Source: Rhodobacterales bacterium (GTDB lineage: Bacteria; Pseudomonadota; Alphaproteobacteria; Caulobacterales; Hyphomonadaceae). From it: a stretch of DNA of 51,296 nt. The position numbers were made by a program, and so were the translations under genes. This document shows, piece by piece, positions 9,002-16,524 of this stretch; the stretch's first letter is position 1, and each line of letters starts with the position of its first letter. Location: the NCBI GenBank assembly GCA_014763715.1, contig JACXUV010000017.1:1-51296 (forward strand), read 5' to 3'. The notes beneath the pieces were generated by a model that saw nothing but the letters and a program-made list of their open reading frames with translations, was not told where the DNA came from and searched no databases.

Positions 9002-9373
9002 ATGCCGCAGAGTCTGCCCCCCTCCAGCCGTACCGCACTTGTCCGGGCCCTGCGCCTGAAATGCCCCGCCTGCGGGCAGGGCGCGCTCTACCGGGCCTAT
9101 CTGAAACCTGTGGAAACATGCGCCTGCTGCGGTGCACCGCTGGGGCAGGTGCCGTCGGAGGACGGGCCGGCCTGGCTCACCGTGCTGATGCTGGCACCGT
9201 TCCTGGTGGCGGTAACCTTCTTCGTCTCGATGTCGGACCTGCCGCTCTGGATCACCCTGCCGGGCGCAGCAATCGCCGTCACCGGCGCCGTCATGCTGGC
9301 CCTGCCACGCATAAAAGCAGGCTGGATCGGCGTCTTGTGGTCGATGGGAAAAGTCGGCCCGAGCCAGGAATAA
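9002..9373 (+). CDS. DUF983 family membrane protein
   Basis: 123 residues. The N-terminal zinc-ribbon-like part has two CxxC pairs (LKCPACGQGAL and ACCGAPL). Two hydrophobic segments follow (LTVLMLAPFLVAVTFFV and WITLPGAAIAVTGAVML). This is the DUF983 layout, a small inner-membrane protein common in alphaproteobacteria, sometimes near cytochrome oxidase genes, of unknown role. I chose the ATG at 9002, preceded by a G-rich stretch (GGGGGTAGGG); an upstream in-frame start at 8960 would fall inside the repeat array. It precedes the convergent tRNA gene. Confidence 0.82.
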   Translation: MPQSLPPSSRTALVRALRLKCPACGQGALYRAYLKPVETCACCGAPLGQVPSEDGPAWLTVLMLAPFLVAVTFFVSMSDLPLWITLPGAAIAVTGAVMLALPRIKAGWIGVLWSMGKVGPSQE

Positions 9374-9394
9374 GACCGCCCGGAAAACGAAGAA

Positions 9395-9471
9395 TGGTGG
9401 TTCGGGGGAGACTTGAACTCCCGACCTCGCGATTATGAGTCGCGCGCTCTAACCAGCTGAGCTACCGAACC
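9395..9471 (-). tRNA. tRNA with CAT anticodon, probably tRNA-Ile2 (lysidine type)
   Basis: A 77-nt cloverleaf with encoded CCA. The acceptor stem GGTTCGG pairs with CCGAACC, with discriminator A. The D-arm is AGCTCAGCTGGTTAGAGC, the anticodon arm is GCGA-CTCATAA-TCGC, and the T-arm contains GTTCAAGTC. The lack of initiator features and the close resemblance of the anticodon arm and T-loop to E. coli ileX (GCGACTCATAATCGC, GTTCAAGTC) favour the Ile(AUA) species modified by TilS over elongator Met. The first acceptor base is a paired G, so it is not initiator Met. The Ile-versus-Met call is inferred. Confidence 0.92.
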
Positions 9472-9491
9472 ATTCGTCGAAACGAAGGGGC

Positions 9492-9520
9492 CTCATACAC
9501 GCGGGCGGGCCAGCCTGCAA
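9492..9520 (-). promoter_or_regulatory. Promoter of the tRNA gene
   Basis: On the minus strand, TTGCAG (-35, 9515-9520) and TATGAG (-10, 9492-9497) are separated by exactly 17 bp. The -10 lies 20 bp upstream of the mature tRNA 5' end. Motif-based. Confidence 0.55.
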
Positions 9521-9714
9521 GCGGGCGATCTGCACCTTACTGCACCGCTGTATCCCAATGGCTGCAGCGGCGGGCAGGTGGGCCCGCTGCGAGCTGGCGC
9601 GAAGACAGCTTCAGGCGTAGTGTTCCCCTGCGTCAAGGTCGGTTCCGACAGGCGTGCGGTCTGCCAACAGGCACGATCGGCTAACAAAAGAACATATAGT
9701 GAGGGAGTAGAAAC

Positions 9715-10098
9715 ATGAGGAAGTTTGCGATCAGACGCTTCGGCCTTGTTCTGGCAGCCTCTGCATTGGGTGTCGCTGGAACAGCTATCGCCAAGCCGGA
9801 CAAGCCGGTCAACGCGGCGACGGCGGAGAAGGGCACGGGCTGTCTCGTCCGCGACGCGGATGGGGCCTATCACTATGACGCAGAATGCAAATGGACGCTC
9901 GTTACAAGGCGCAACGCCGTCGGTGAGATTGTGCTGTATTCCTATCAGGACAAAGGCAGCCTGCCTGAAGGCGCCCCGCACCCGGACGCAGCCCTGAAAA
10001 CGGACTATGACGCTGGCGGTTGCGCCGGCTCAGAACTGGCGACACCGGCCGGCAAGTACAGTTCCGATTGCAAGTACAACGCAGCTGCAGACAACTGA
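9715..10098 (+). CDS. Secreted hypothetical protein
   Basis: 127 residues starting with a clear Sec signal peptide (basic MRKFAIRRF, hydrophobic LVLAASALGVAGT, cleavage near AIA-KP). The mature part is about 100 residues with four cysteines (GCLVRDADG, AECKW, GGCAGSE, SDCKY), which could form two disulfides in the periplasm. GGGAG at 8 nt supports the start. No family recognised. An intrinsic terminator follows immediately. Confidence 0.75.
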   Translation: MRKFAIRRFGLVLAASALGVAGTAIAKPDKPVNAATAEKGTGCLVRDADGAYHYDAECKWTLVTRRNAVGEIVLYSYQDKGSLPEGAPHPDAALKTDYDAGGCAGSELATPAGKYSSDCKYNAAADN

Positions 10099-10114
10099 TC
10101 CTGCTTCAAAAGCA

Positions 10115-10153
10115 AACAGGCAGGTCCCGAGGGGCCTGCCTGTTCGCGTTTTT
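10115..10153 (+). terminator. Intrinsic terminator after the secreted-protein gene
   Basis: AACAGGCAGG (10115-10124) pairs with CCTGCCTGTT (10135-10144), with one unpaired base and inner CC/GG pairs, followed by CGCGTTTTT. On the other strand the stem is followed by T-rich sequence (TTTGCTTTT), so it may also end trxB transcripts. Confidence 0.8.
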
Positions 10154-10170
10154 ACAGGAGAGAGAACAGC

Positions 10171-11136
10171 TCATTCGGCCGCGACTGTCTCCGTGGCTTC
10201 CTGTTCGGAGAGGAAGCGTTCGGCATCCAGCGCTGCCTGACAGCCCATACCGGCGGCCGTGACAGCCTGGCGGTAGGTCTCGTCGGTCACGTCTCCAGCG
10301 GCGAAGACGCCCGGGATCTCGGTCTGCGGTGTGCCCGGTTTGGTGATCAGATAGCCATTGTCCTTCATGGCCAGCTTGCCCTTGAACAGCTCTGTCGAGG
10401 GGGCGTGGCCAATGGCGATGAAGACACCGTGGACCGGGACGAGCTTCACTTCGCCCGTGCTCACATCCTTGATCTTCGCGCCCGTCACGCCGAGCGGATT
10501 CTCGTCGCCGACAACTTCTTCCAGCGTGTGGTTCCAGATCACTTCGACCTTCGGGTTCTTCAGCAGCCGCTCCTGCAGGATCTTTTCAGCGCGGAAGCTG
10601 TCGCGGCGGTGCACGACGGTGACCTTGGAGGCGAAGTTCGTCAGGAACAGCGCTTCTTCCACGGCCGAGTTGCCGCCGCCGACGACCATCACTTCACGGC
10701 CGCGATAGAAGAAGCCGTCACAAGTGGCGCAGGCGGAAACGCCAAAGCCCTTGAACTTCTCTTCAGTCGGCAGGCCCAGCCATTTGGCCTGGGCACCCGT
10801 GCAGATGATGACTGAGTCGGCGGTGTAGGTGATGCCGCTTTCGCCGACGGCCTTGAACGGGCGGCTTTCGAAATCGACTTCGGCGATGTGGTCGTCAGCG
10901 ACCTTTGCTCCCATCTTCTCGGCATGCTCCTGCATCTTCACCATCAGTTCGGGGCCCTGGATCTCGGCAAAGCCGGGATAGTTCTCCACTTCAGTGGTGA
11001 TGGTCAGCTGGCCGCCGGGCTGGATGCCGGTCACGACCAGAACATCGCGCAGGGCGCGGGCGCCATAGACGGCAGCAGTCCAGCCAGCCGGGCCGGAGCC
11101 GATGATGAGGATTTCAGCGTGTCTTGTCTCGGCCAT
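10171..11136 (-). CDS. trxB: Thioredoxin-disulfide reductase
   Basis: A 321-residue FAD/NADPH enzyme that reduces thioredoxin in the cytoplasm. It has the FAD-binding GSGPAGWTAAVYGARA at the N-terminus, GGQLTITTEVENYPGF, the redox-active CATC in SACATCDGFFYRG, and the NADPH-binding VVGGGNSAVEEALFL with HRRDSFRAEKILQ. The C-terminal FAD motif is GVFAAGDVTDETYRQA. Length and domain order match the low-molecular-weight bacterial enzyme. GGAG lies 9 nt upstream of the ATG. Monocistronic by spacing. Confidence 0.97.
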   Translation of the reverse strand: MAETRHAEILIIGSGPAGWTAAVYGARALRDVLVVTGIQPGGQLTITTEVENYPGFAEIQGPELMVKMQEHAEKMGAKVADDHIAEVDFESRPFKAVGESGITYTADSVIICTGAQAKWLGLPTEEKFKGFGVSACATCDGFFYRGREVMVVGGGNSAVEEALFLTNFASKVTVVHRRDSFRAEKILQERLLKNPKVEVIWNHTLEEVVGDENPLGVTGAKIKDVSTGEVKLVPVHGVFIAIGHAPSTELFKGKLAMKDNGYLITKPGTPQTEIPGVFAAGDVTDETYRQAVTAAGMGCQAALDAERFLSEQEATETVAAE

Positions 11137-11244
11137 GTCGGTACTCCGGAGGCGCCTTGTGGAATCGGCTTTTGCACATAGGGCGGGTCGATCGAGGCTT
11201 AAAGGCCCCGGCGGTTCATATCAATGTGACGTGTGGCGGAAAGC

Positions 11245-12243
11245 TCAGCAGGGTTCCGAGACGACTTCCACAGTGGCGTGCGACACGTCGAACCGCTCTG
11301 CAAGGCGGGCTTTGACTTCGCGGCGGAGGGTTTCAATGCAGGCGCCCTGAACGGCGGTGACTTCCAGCGTGATCAGCGGTTTCGATTCGGTCAGCGCCCA
11401 GGCATGGATGTGGGAAACGCTGGCGACATTGCCGATGTTGTCGACCAGGTCCTGCCTGATGTCGTCGGGTGACAGGCCCTCCGGCGTGCCTTCCAGCAGA
11501 ATGTGTCCGGACTGGCGGGCGATCCGGACGCCTGCGACGAGCACCAGCAGGGCAACGAGAACCGACAGGATCGGGTCTGCCGGTGTCCATCCCGTCGTAA
11601 GGATAATGATCGCTGCGGCAATGGCCGCGACGGAGCCGAGCAGGTCTCCGATGACGTGCCAGAGCGCGCCTTGCAGGTTCAGGTCGTGCTGGTCCCCGCC
11701 ATGGAGGACCCAGGCGGCCAGCACGTTCACGATGAGGCCGCCAGCCGCGACCCACAGCATGATCCCGCCCAGCACGGGCGCCGGGTCCAGCAGGCGGTGG
11801 ACGGCTTCCCACACGATCCAGCAGGCTAGAGCGACCAGCGCGATGCCATTGGTGAACGCTGCCAGCACCTTCATGCGGCCAAAGCCATAGGAGCGGGCCG
11901 GGTCTGCCGGGCGTTCGGCCAGTTTGTAGCCGACCCATGCCAGCAACAGCGATCCCGCATCGGTCAGCATGTGCGCCGCATCGGCCAGCAGGGCGAGCGA
12001 GCCTGAGATCAGGCCACCGGTCACTTCCGCGAGCATGAAGGCTGCTGTCAGCACCGCCGCGATGGCGACCCGCTTGCGGGAATCCGCGGTCGTCATGTTC
12101 GCATGGTCGTGGGAATGCCCGTGGCCATGCGCGTGCCCATGATCGTGCGAATGGCCGTGCACATGCTCATGGGCACGGCCCTCATGATCATGGTCATGCG
12201 CGTGCGGTTTTGCCGGCGTGTTCGTGGTCAGGTCGCAACTCAT
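11245..12243 (-). CDS. Cation diffusion facilitator (Zn/Co/Cd exporter)
   Basis: A 332-residue inner-membrane metal/proton antiporter. The N-terminal 45 residues are extremely His/Asp rich (HAHDHDHEGRAHEHVHG and more), a cytosolic metal-binding tail. Six membrane segments follow, with the metal-site motifs SLALLADAAHMLTDAGS (HxxxD) in TM2 and LWHVIGDLLGSVAA (HxxxD) in TM5, as in ZitB/CzcD. The C-terminal cytoplasmic ferredoxin-like domain contains SHIHAWALT. The frame is open for 59 codons upstream, but the family start fits the ATG at 12243. It is divergent from the VOC gene at 12411; the shared 168-bp gap holds no metal operator I could recognise. Confidence 0.93.
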   Translation of the reverse strand: MSCDLTTNTPAKPHAHDHDHEGRAHEHVHGHSHDHGHAHGHGHSHDHANMTTADSRKRVAIAAVLTAAFMLAEVTGGLISGSLALLADAAHMLTDAGSLLLAWVGYKLAERPADPARSYGFGRMKVLAAFTNGIALVALACWIVWEAVHRLLDPAPVLGGIMLWVAAGGLIVNVLAAWVLHGGDQHDLNLQGALWHVIGDLLGSVAAIAAAIIILTTGWTPADPILSVLVALLVLVAGVRIARQSGHILLEGTPEGLSPDDIRQDLVDNIGNVASVSHIHAWALTESKPLITLEVTAVQGACIETLRREVKARLAERFDVSHATVEVVSEPC

Positions 12244-12410
12244 GAGCCTGAGGTGGAATCCTTTGGGGCGAAGGTCAATTCGCCTGTAATAGCGTTTCGT
12301 TTGCCCGGTGGCGGATTTTCCGCGCTGCCGCAGCGGTATGTATGCTAGATTGCCCGCAAAACACAGCGGAAGAAACCCGTCAGGTAGAAAGATAAAACCG
12401 GAGGAAACCG

Positions 12411-13130
12411 ATGAGCCCACCGCGCCTGCGACAACTTGTGATTGCTGCGAACAGCCTCGATACCGCCGACGCCTTGCGCCATGTGCTGGGATTGGGGGAG
12501 CCGTTTCCAGATCCGGGGGTAAAGGAGTTTGGCCTGGTCAATGCCGTCTTTGCCATCGGCGATCAGTTCCTGGAGGTCGTGGTGCCGACCGTGGACGCGG
12601 CGCCCGCCCGGCGTTTCATCGACCGGGGCGGGGAAGGCGGTTACATGGCGATCTTGCAGACCGACGACATGGAGGCCCTGCGCAGCCGTGTTGACGGGCT
12701 GGGTATCCGCCGGGTCTGGAATATCGACCTGCCGGACATTTCCGCCAGCCACCTTCACCCGGCAGACATTGGCGGGGCGATCGTTTCCGTGGATGAGCCG
12801 CGCCCTGCAGGCAGCTGGCGGTGGGGTGGTCCCGGCTGGCGGGAGCGGTCTGCCCCCGGACGGTTTACCGGCGCCATTGTGGAGACACCGGATCCGGACG
12901 AACTGGCCCGGAAATGGGGTCTGGTTTTCGGCCTGACGGCAGACAAGGGGCGGCTGTTCCTTGCCGATGCCGTCCTGCATTTCCATGAAGGGCCTGCCGA
13001 TCGCATGATCGAGTTCGGGCTGGACCTGCCGGATGCCGATGCCGTGCTCTCCCGGGCAAAAGAAAAGGACCTGCCCGTGGAAGGCAGGTCCATCTCTGTT
13101 GCGGGTATTACCCTGAACCTTGCAGTCTAG
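12411..13130 (+). CDS. VOC-family (glyoxalase-like) protein
   Basis: 239 residues made of two vicinal-oxygen-chelate-like halves. The first (about 5-110) starts LRQLVIAANSLDTADALRHV and contains FAIGDQFLEVVVP; the second starts GRFTGAIVETPDPDELARKW and ends in a short strand (ISVAGITLNLAV). VOC proteins are metal-dependent lyases, dioxygenases or binding proteins; the reaction is not deducible. GGAGG precedes the ATG by 6 nt. It converges on the gamma-glutamyltransferase gene with a CTAG stop overlap. Confidence 0.8.
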   Translation: MSPPRLRQLVIAANSLDTADALRHVLGLGEPFPDPGVKEFGLVNAVFAIGDQFLEVVVPTVDAAPARRFIDRGGEGGYMAILQTDDMEALRSRVDGLGIRRVWNIDLPDISASHLHPADIGGAIVSVDEPRPAGSWRWGGPGWRERSAPGRFTGAIVETPDPDELARKWGLVFGLTADKGRLFLADAVLHFHEGPADRMIEFGLDLPDADAVLSRAKEKDLPVEGRSISVAGITLNLAV

Positions 13131-15037
13131 TAGCCGTCGGCCACGCCATCCTTGCGCATCTCGGTCGCCGCCATGTAGGCGCCGGTGTCGAAGTCACGCA
13201 TGATGGCCTGGTAGCCGCCGGCATTGGCGCTGCAGCACTCGATGTTCAGCCCACGGCGTTCCAGTTCCGCGCGGGTTTCCGGGGGAATGCCGCTTTCCAG
13301 CGAGACTGTGCCGATATCGGTTTCGCAGGCTGTGTCATTCAGGTCATCTGTCGGCTCGCAGCCGCCATTATGTTCCCAGCGGGCCGCATCGCCAGCTTCC
13401 TGAAGGCCCATGTCGAAATCGACGAGGTTCAGGATCACCTGAACATGACCTTGCGGCTGCATGCCGCCGCCCATCAGGCCGAAGCTCAGCCAGGGTTCGA
13501 ACGGGCAGGCCATTTCCGCTGCGACGGCGCGCACCTGACAGCCCGGCATGTCCTTCTTGAAGGCGAAAGCCGGAATGATCGTGTGGAAGGGTCGCTTGCC
13601 TGGTTCCCACGCATTCGGATGGCTCGGATCGAGGCTGAACAGCTGGCCACGATCCTGGAACATGAAGCCCATCCCGTCGGCCACAAGGCCGGAGCCCATG
13701 CCACGATAGTTGGATTGGATCAACGACACCATCATGCCATCCGAGTCGGCCACGGTGAGGTAAGTCGTGTCGCCGTCCTTTAGTTTGGCGTCAGCTTCCG
13801 GGAATTCCATGCCAGCCTTCACATTGGTCATCGCCTTGTTGAGGTCGATCAGCCCCGCGCGTTGGGCATTGTAGCCATCCTTGAGGAAGACATTCGGATC
13901 GATGCCAGAGAAATCAGGATCGGCATAACCTTTCGCCCGGTCGGCAAAGGCGAGGCGCTTGGCTTCCACCTGCGCCATGATCGAGTCGGGCGAGCCAAAG
14001 CCCATTGAGCGCAGGTCATACGTCTCGAGCATCTGCAGCATCTGCAGGGCGGCAATGCCTTGCGTGTTCGGCGGCAGTTCGCAGACCTTGTAGTCGCCGC
14101 GATAGGTTGCGCAGACTGGTTCGACCCATTCGCCCGTATGGGTGGCGAAATCGTCATAGCGCAGGAACCCGCCGATACGCTGGAAATAGGCATCCATGCG
14201 CTGGGCGAGTTCGCCCTTGTAGAATTCGTCGCGCCCGCCCTCGGCGACTTTTGTCAGCGTGTCGGCAAGGTCCGGATTGCGGAAGATCGTACCTTCATGC
14301 GGAGGCGGCGAGAAATAGGTTTTCTTCGCATTGTCGTACTCTTCCAGCATGCCGCTTTCATAAGCGGGCTCGAAGCGCTTCGGGCCGAAGTTCCAGTAAT
14401 AGGAAATCACTTCCGGGATCGGCGCGCCGTCTCGGGCATAGGTGATGGCAGGCTTCAGATCGTCGGCAATCGGCAGCTTGCCGAACTTGTCGTGCAGGGC
14501 GAACCAGCCATCGACCGTGCCCGGAACAGTTACCGGCGCGGCTCCGAAGGGCGGGATTTCCTTGCCGTCCATGTATTCATCGGCTTTGGCCTGCATGTCA
14601 GCGAGCGTTGCGCCCTTCGCGCTGCGGCCCGAGCCGTTATAGCCGTAGAGCTTCTGGGTTTTCGGGTCCCAGACAATCGCGAACAGGTCTCCGCCAATGC
14701 CGTTGCCGGTCGGCTCGACGAGGCCCAGCATGGCGTTGGCGGCAATCGCGGCATCGACCGCCGATCCGCCGCGTTTCATCACATCCAGTGCTGTCTGCGT
14801 GGCCAGCGGGTGGGCGGTCGCGGCGGCGGCATTGGGGGCCACCACGGCAGAGCGGACCCCGAGATCCCGCCCGCTTGGCATCCGGTCGCCGGGCCCTGGC
14901 GGGCTCGGTTCCGGCATTGTCTCAACGATGGTGATCTCTTTCGTGATCGTGACGGTCGGCGCATCCGTCTCAGGGGTTGCGCATGCACTCAGGGCTGCTG
15001 TCACTACGGCAGCCAGTGTTATTCGTGTCAGGGTCAT
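13127..15037 (-). CDS. ggt: Gamma-glutamyltransferase (lipoprotein form)
   Basis: A 636-residue N-terminal-nucleophile hydrolase that breaks down glutathione and transfers gamma-glutamyl groups in the periplasm. The N-terminus has a lipobox (AALSAC), so it is probably membrane-anchored. The large-subunit signature includes NGIGGDLFAIVWD and the active-site region YNGSGRSAKGA. The autocleavage/catalytic Thr is in DGDTTYLTVADSDG, where the mature small subunit should begin, followed by the oxyanion loop NYRGMGSGLVADGMGF. GGAGG is 8 nt from the ATG at 15037 and overlaps an alternative GTG at 15046, which is therefore unlikely. An insertion with extra cysteines (CEPTDDLNDTACE) lies near the C-terminus. 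Confidence 0.95.
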   Translation of the reverse strand: MTLTRITLAAVVTAALSACATPETDAPTVTITKEITIVETMPEPSPPGPGDRMPSGRDLGVRSAVVAPNAAAATAHPLATQTALDVMKRGGSAVDAAIAANAMLGLVEPTGNGIGGDLFAIVWDPKTQKLYGYNGSGRSAKGATLADMQAKADEYMDGKEIPPFGAAPVTVPGTVDGWFALHDKFGKLPIADDLKPAITYARDGAPIPEVISYYWNFGPKRFEPAYESGMLEEYDNAKKTYFSPPPHEGTIFRNPDLADTLTKVAEGGRDEFYKGELAQRMDAYFQRIGGFLRYDDFATHTGEWVEPVCATYRGDYKVCELPPNTQGIAALQMLQMLETYDLRSMGFGSPDSIMAQVEAKRLAFADRAKGYADPDFSGIDPNVFLKDGYNAQRAGLIDLNKAMTNVKAGMEFPEADAKLKDGDTTYLTVADSDGMMVSLIQSNYRGMGSGLVADGMGFMFQDRGQLFSLDPSHPNAWEPGKRPFHTIIPAFAFKKDMPGCQVRAVAAEMACPFEPWLSFGLMGGGMQPQGHVQVILNLVDFDMGLQEAGDAARWEHNGGCEPTDDLNDTACETDIGTVSLESGIPPETRAELERRGLNIECCSANAGGYQAIMRDFDTGAYMAATEMRKDGVADGY

Positions 15038-15171
15038 GATTGTCACCTCCGCTTCGCGATGGTGACCTTAGCGCCCTCCACCGGCTTTTCGAGTCCTGCA
15101 CGGGCGGGATGTGCACTTTGTGATCAGGAATGCTCAGACGGGAGGTCTCGAGATAGGAATGGATCAGGCCT

Positions 15172-15555
15172 TCAGGCATAGCTGACTACCTCCCATTCGA
15201 TTCCATCATGATCGTGGAAGTAAAACCGGCTGCCAGGATCATAGGTCTGATGGCTGTGTGTCTTGTATCCGGCCTTCAGGATCCGCTGTTCGGCGGCGTC
15301 CAGATCGTCGACCAGAATGCCGAAATGGTTCACGGCGCCGGTGCGGTAATAGCTTTCCTCTTCAGGGCGTGCCTGTTTCGGCAGGGCGTAGACGGCGATG
15401 TATTCGTCATCGGTGCCGACATGCACCGTATAGCCGTCATATTTCGCCGGGCCTTCCCAGCGGATGTGCCAGCCGAACAGGTCCACCAGCATGGCGGCGG
15501 TCTTCTTCGGGTCTGACACGGTGACATTCACGTGTTCGAACAGGGCGGGTTTCAT
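15172..15555 (-). CDS. VOC-family protein under a SoxR-type promoter
   Basis: A 127-residue glyoxalase/bleomycin-resistance-type protein: MKPALFEHVNVTVSDPKKTA, VNHFGILVDDLDAAEQRI and FYFHDHDGIEWEVVSYA carry the His and Glu positions that bind a divalent metal in this fold. It could detoxify an electrophile or bind a drug. Its promoter has the special 19-bp spacer containing a SoxR operator, so it is probably induced by redox-cycling compounds through the divergent soxR gene. The region between this gene and ggt (15038-15171) holds nothing I can identify. Confidence 0.88.
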   Translation of the reverse strand: MKPALFEHVNVTVSDPKKTAAMLVDLFGWHIRWEGPAKYDGYTVHVGTDDEYIAVYALPKQARPEEESYYRTGAVNHFGILVDDLDAAEQRILKAGYKTHSHQTYDPGSRFYFHDHDGIEWEVVSYA

Positions 15556-15600
15556 GTGGGAGGCTCCCTTGTTTCTGCTTTGAGGTCATCTGATTTGACG

Positions 15601-15631
15601 GGTCTAATTCCTCAACCTAACTTGAGGTCAA
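15601..15631 (-). promoter_or_regulatory. SoxR-controlled promoter and SoxR box
   Basis: On the minus strand, TTGACC (-35, 15626-15631), a 19-bp spacer, and TAGACC (-10, 15601-15606). The spacer holds the dyad CCTCAA-N6-TTGAGG (15610-15627 on the plus strand). The geometry and most bases match the E. coli soxS promoter, where an overlong 19-bp spacer is untwisted by oxidised SoxR. The promoter points to the VOC gene at 15172-15555. Confidence 0.85.
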
Positions 15632-15657
15632 GCATATGATGGAAGGAAAAATCCGAC

Positions 15658-16116
15658 ATGAAACAGGGGCTCTCAATCGGGGATGTCGCGCGCCGCACCG
15701 GGCTGTCGGTTTCGGCCATCCGGTTCTATGAAGCACGCGGCCTGGTAAAGCCGGACAGGCGCCCCTCCGGCCAGCGGGAGTTTGCCCGCGCCGATATCCG
15801 CCGCCTCTCCTTCATCCTGATCGCTCAGCAGATGGGACTCACGATCGAGGAGATTGGTGAGGTGCTGAGCGAATTGCCCGACAGCCGCACGCCCACCAAG
15901 GCTGACTGGACACGAATCAGCCAGCACTTCCGCAAGCGGCTCGACGATCACATTGCCATGGTGGAACGGCTGCGCAGTCGGCTGGATGGCTGCATTGGTT
16001 GTGGCTGTCTCAGCCTGAAAACCTGCAAGCTCTACAATCCGGACGACCGCGCCCGTGCCGCCGGGCCTGGTCCGCGATTCGTACTGACAGGGGAATCGGT
16101 CCGCCCGGAGGCGTAG
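15658..16116 (+). CDS. soxR: Redox-sensing MerR-family regulator SoxR
   Basis: 152 residues. The N-terminal winged helix (SIGDVARRTGLSVSAIRFYE) is followed by the MerR dimerisation helix. The 2Fe-2S cluster motif CIGCGCLSLKTC supplies C112, C115, C117 and C123, the four SoxR ligands. Oxidation of the cluster by redox-cycling agents switches the protein to an activator. There is no soxS nearby; in non-enteric bacteria SoxR acts directly on a few genes, and the divergent VOC gene with its SoxR box is the evident target. GGAAGG lies about 11 nt upstream of the ATG. Confidence 0.95.
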   Translation: MKQGLSIGDVARRTGLSVSAIRFYEARGLVKPDRRPSGQREFARADIRRLSFILIAQQMGLTIEEIGEVLSELPDSRTPTKADWTRISQHFRKRLDDHIAMVERLRSRLDGCIGCGCLSLKTCKLYNPDDRARAAGPGPRFVLTGESVRPEA

Positions 16117-16119
16117 GCC

Positions 16120-16524
16120 TCAGTCCGGCTTCTTGGGGAAATAGTGCATCGCCATGCGTTCGGAGATTTCCTGGCCAGACCGGGCGAAACGGGCTTCGGC
16201 CTCCACCGCGCGATTGTCGCATTTCAGGTAATTGCGGCTCGTCTCCTGATAGGCATCATTGAACCGTTCCACCAGGCTGGAGCGGAGATTGCCGCGATTG
16301 GGGGCTTCATAGCTCAGCATGTCGGACATGTATTGCCGCCAGTACTGGTCTTCCCGGCCGTTGCAGCGCACCCGGATGGCGTGGGCAGAGCCGAGCGCAG
16401 CGGCCAGATCGGAGGCATCGCGGAAATAATCCGGCCCGCGCATGGGCAGCCCTGATTGTGCAGCGCTTGCGCCACATAGCATCAGGGCGCTAAGCAGTAG
16501 GACATGAAAACGTGCCTTGTTCAT
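16120..16524 (-). CDS. TIGR02301-type exported protein
   Basis: 134 residues beginning with a signal peptide (KARFHVLLLSALMLCGASAA, cleavage after AQS). The mature domain, with PDYFRDASDLAAALGSAHAIRVRC, DQYWRQYMSDMLSYE and RFNDAYQETSRNYLKCD, resembles the alphaproteobacterial TIGR02301 family of periplasmic proteins of unknown role. The two cysteines (in RVRCNG and YLKCDN) could form a disulfide. Its ATG at 16524 lies inside the 5' end of the divergent dehydrogenase gene, giving a 21-bp head-to-head overlap. No good ribosome site is visible. Confidence 0.75.
   Translation of the reverse strand: MNKARFHVLLLSALMLCGASAAQSGLPMRGPDYFRDASDLAAALGSAHAIRVRCNGREDQYWRQYMSDMLSYEAPNRGNLRSSLVERFNDAYQETSRNYLKCDNRAVEAEARFARSGQEISERMAMHYFPKKPD

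Noticed and set aside
12244-12420. N-terminal extension of the CDF transporter to 12420
   Set aside because: The extension is not family-like and would overlap the ribosome site and start of the divergent VOC gene.
14060-15181. 373-codon plus-strand frame over the gamma-glutamyltransferase gene
   Set aside because: Antisense shadow of a gene with complete catalytic motifs.
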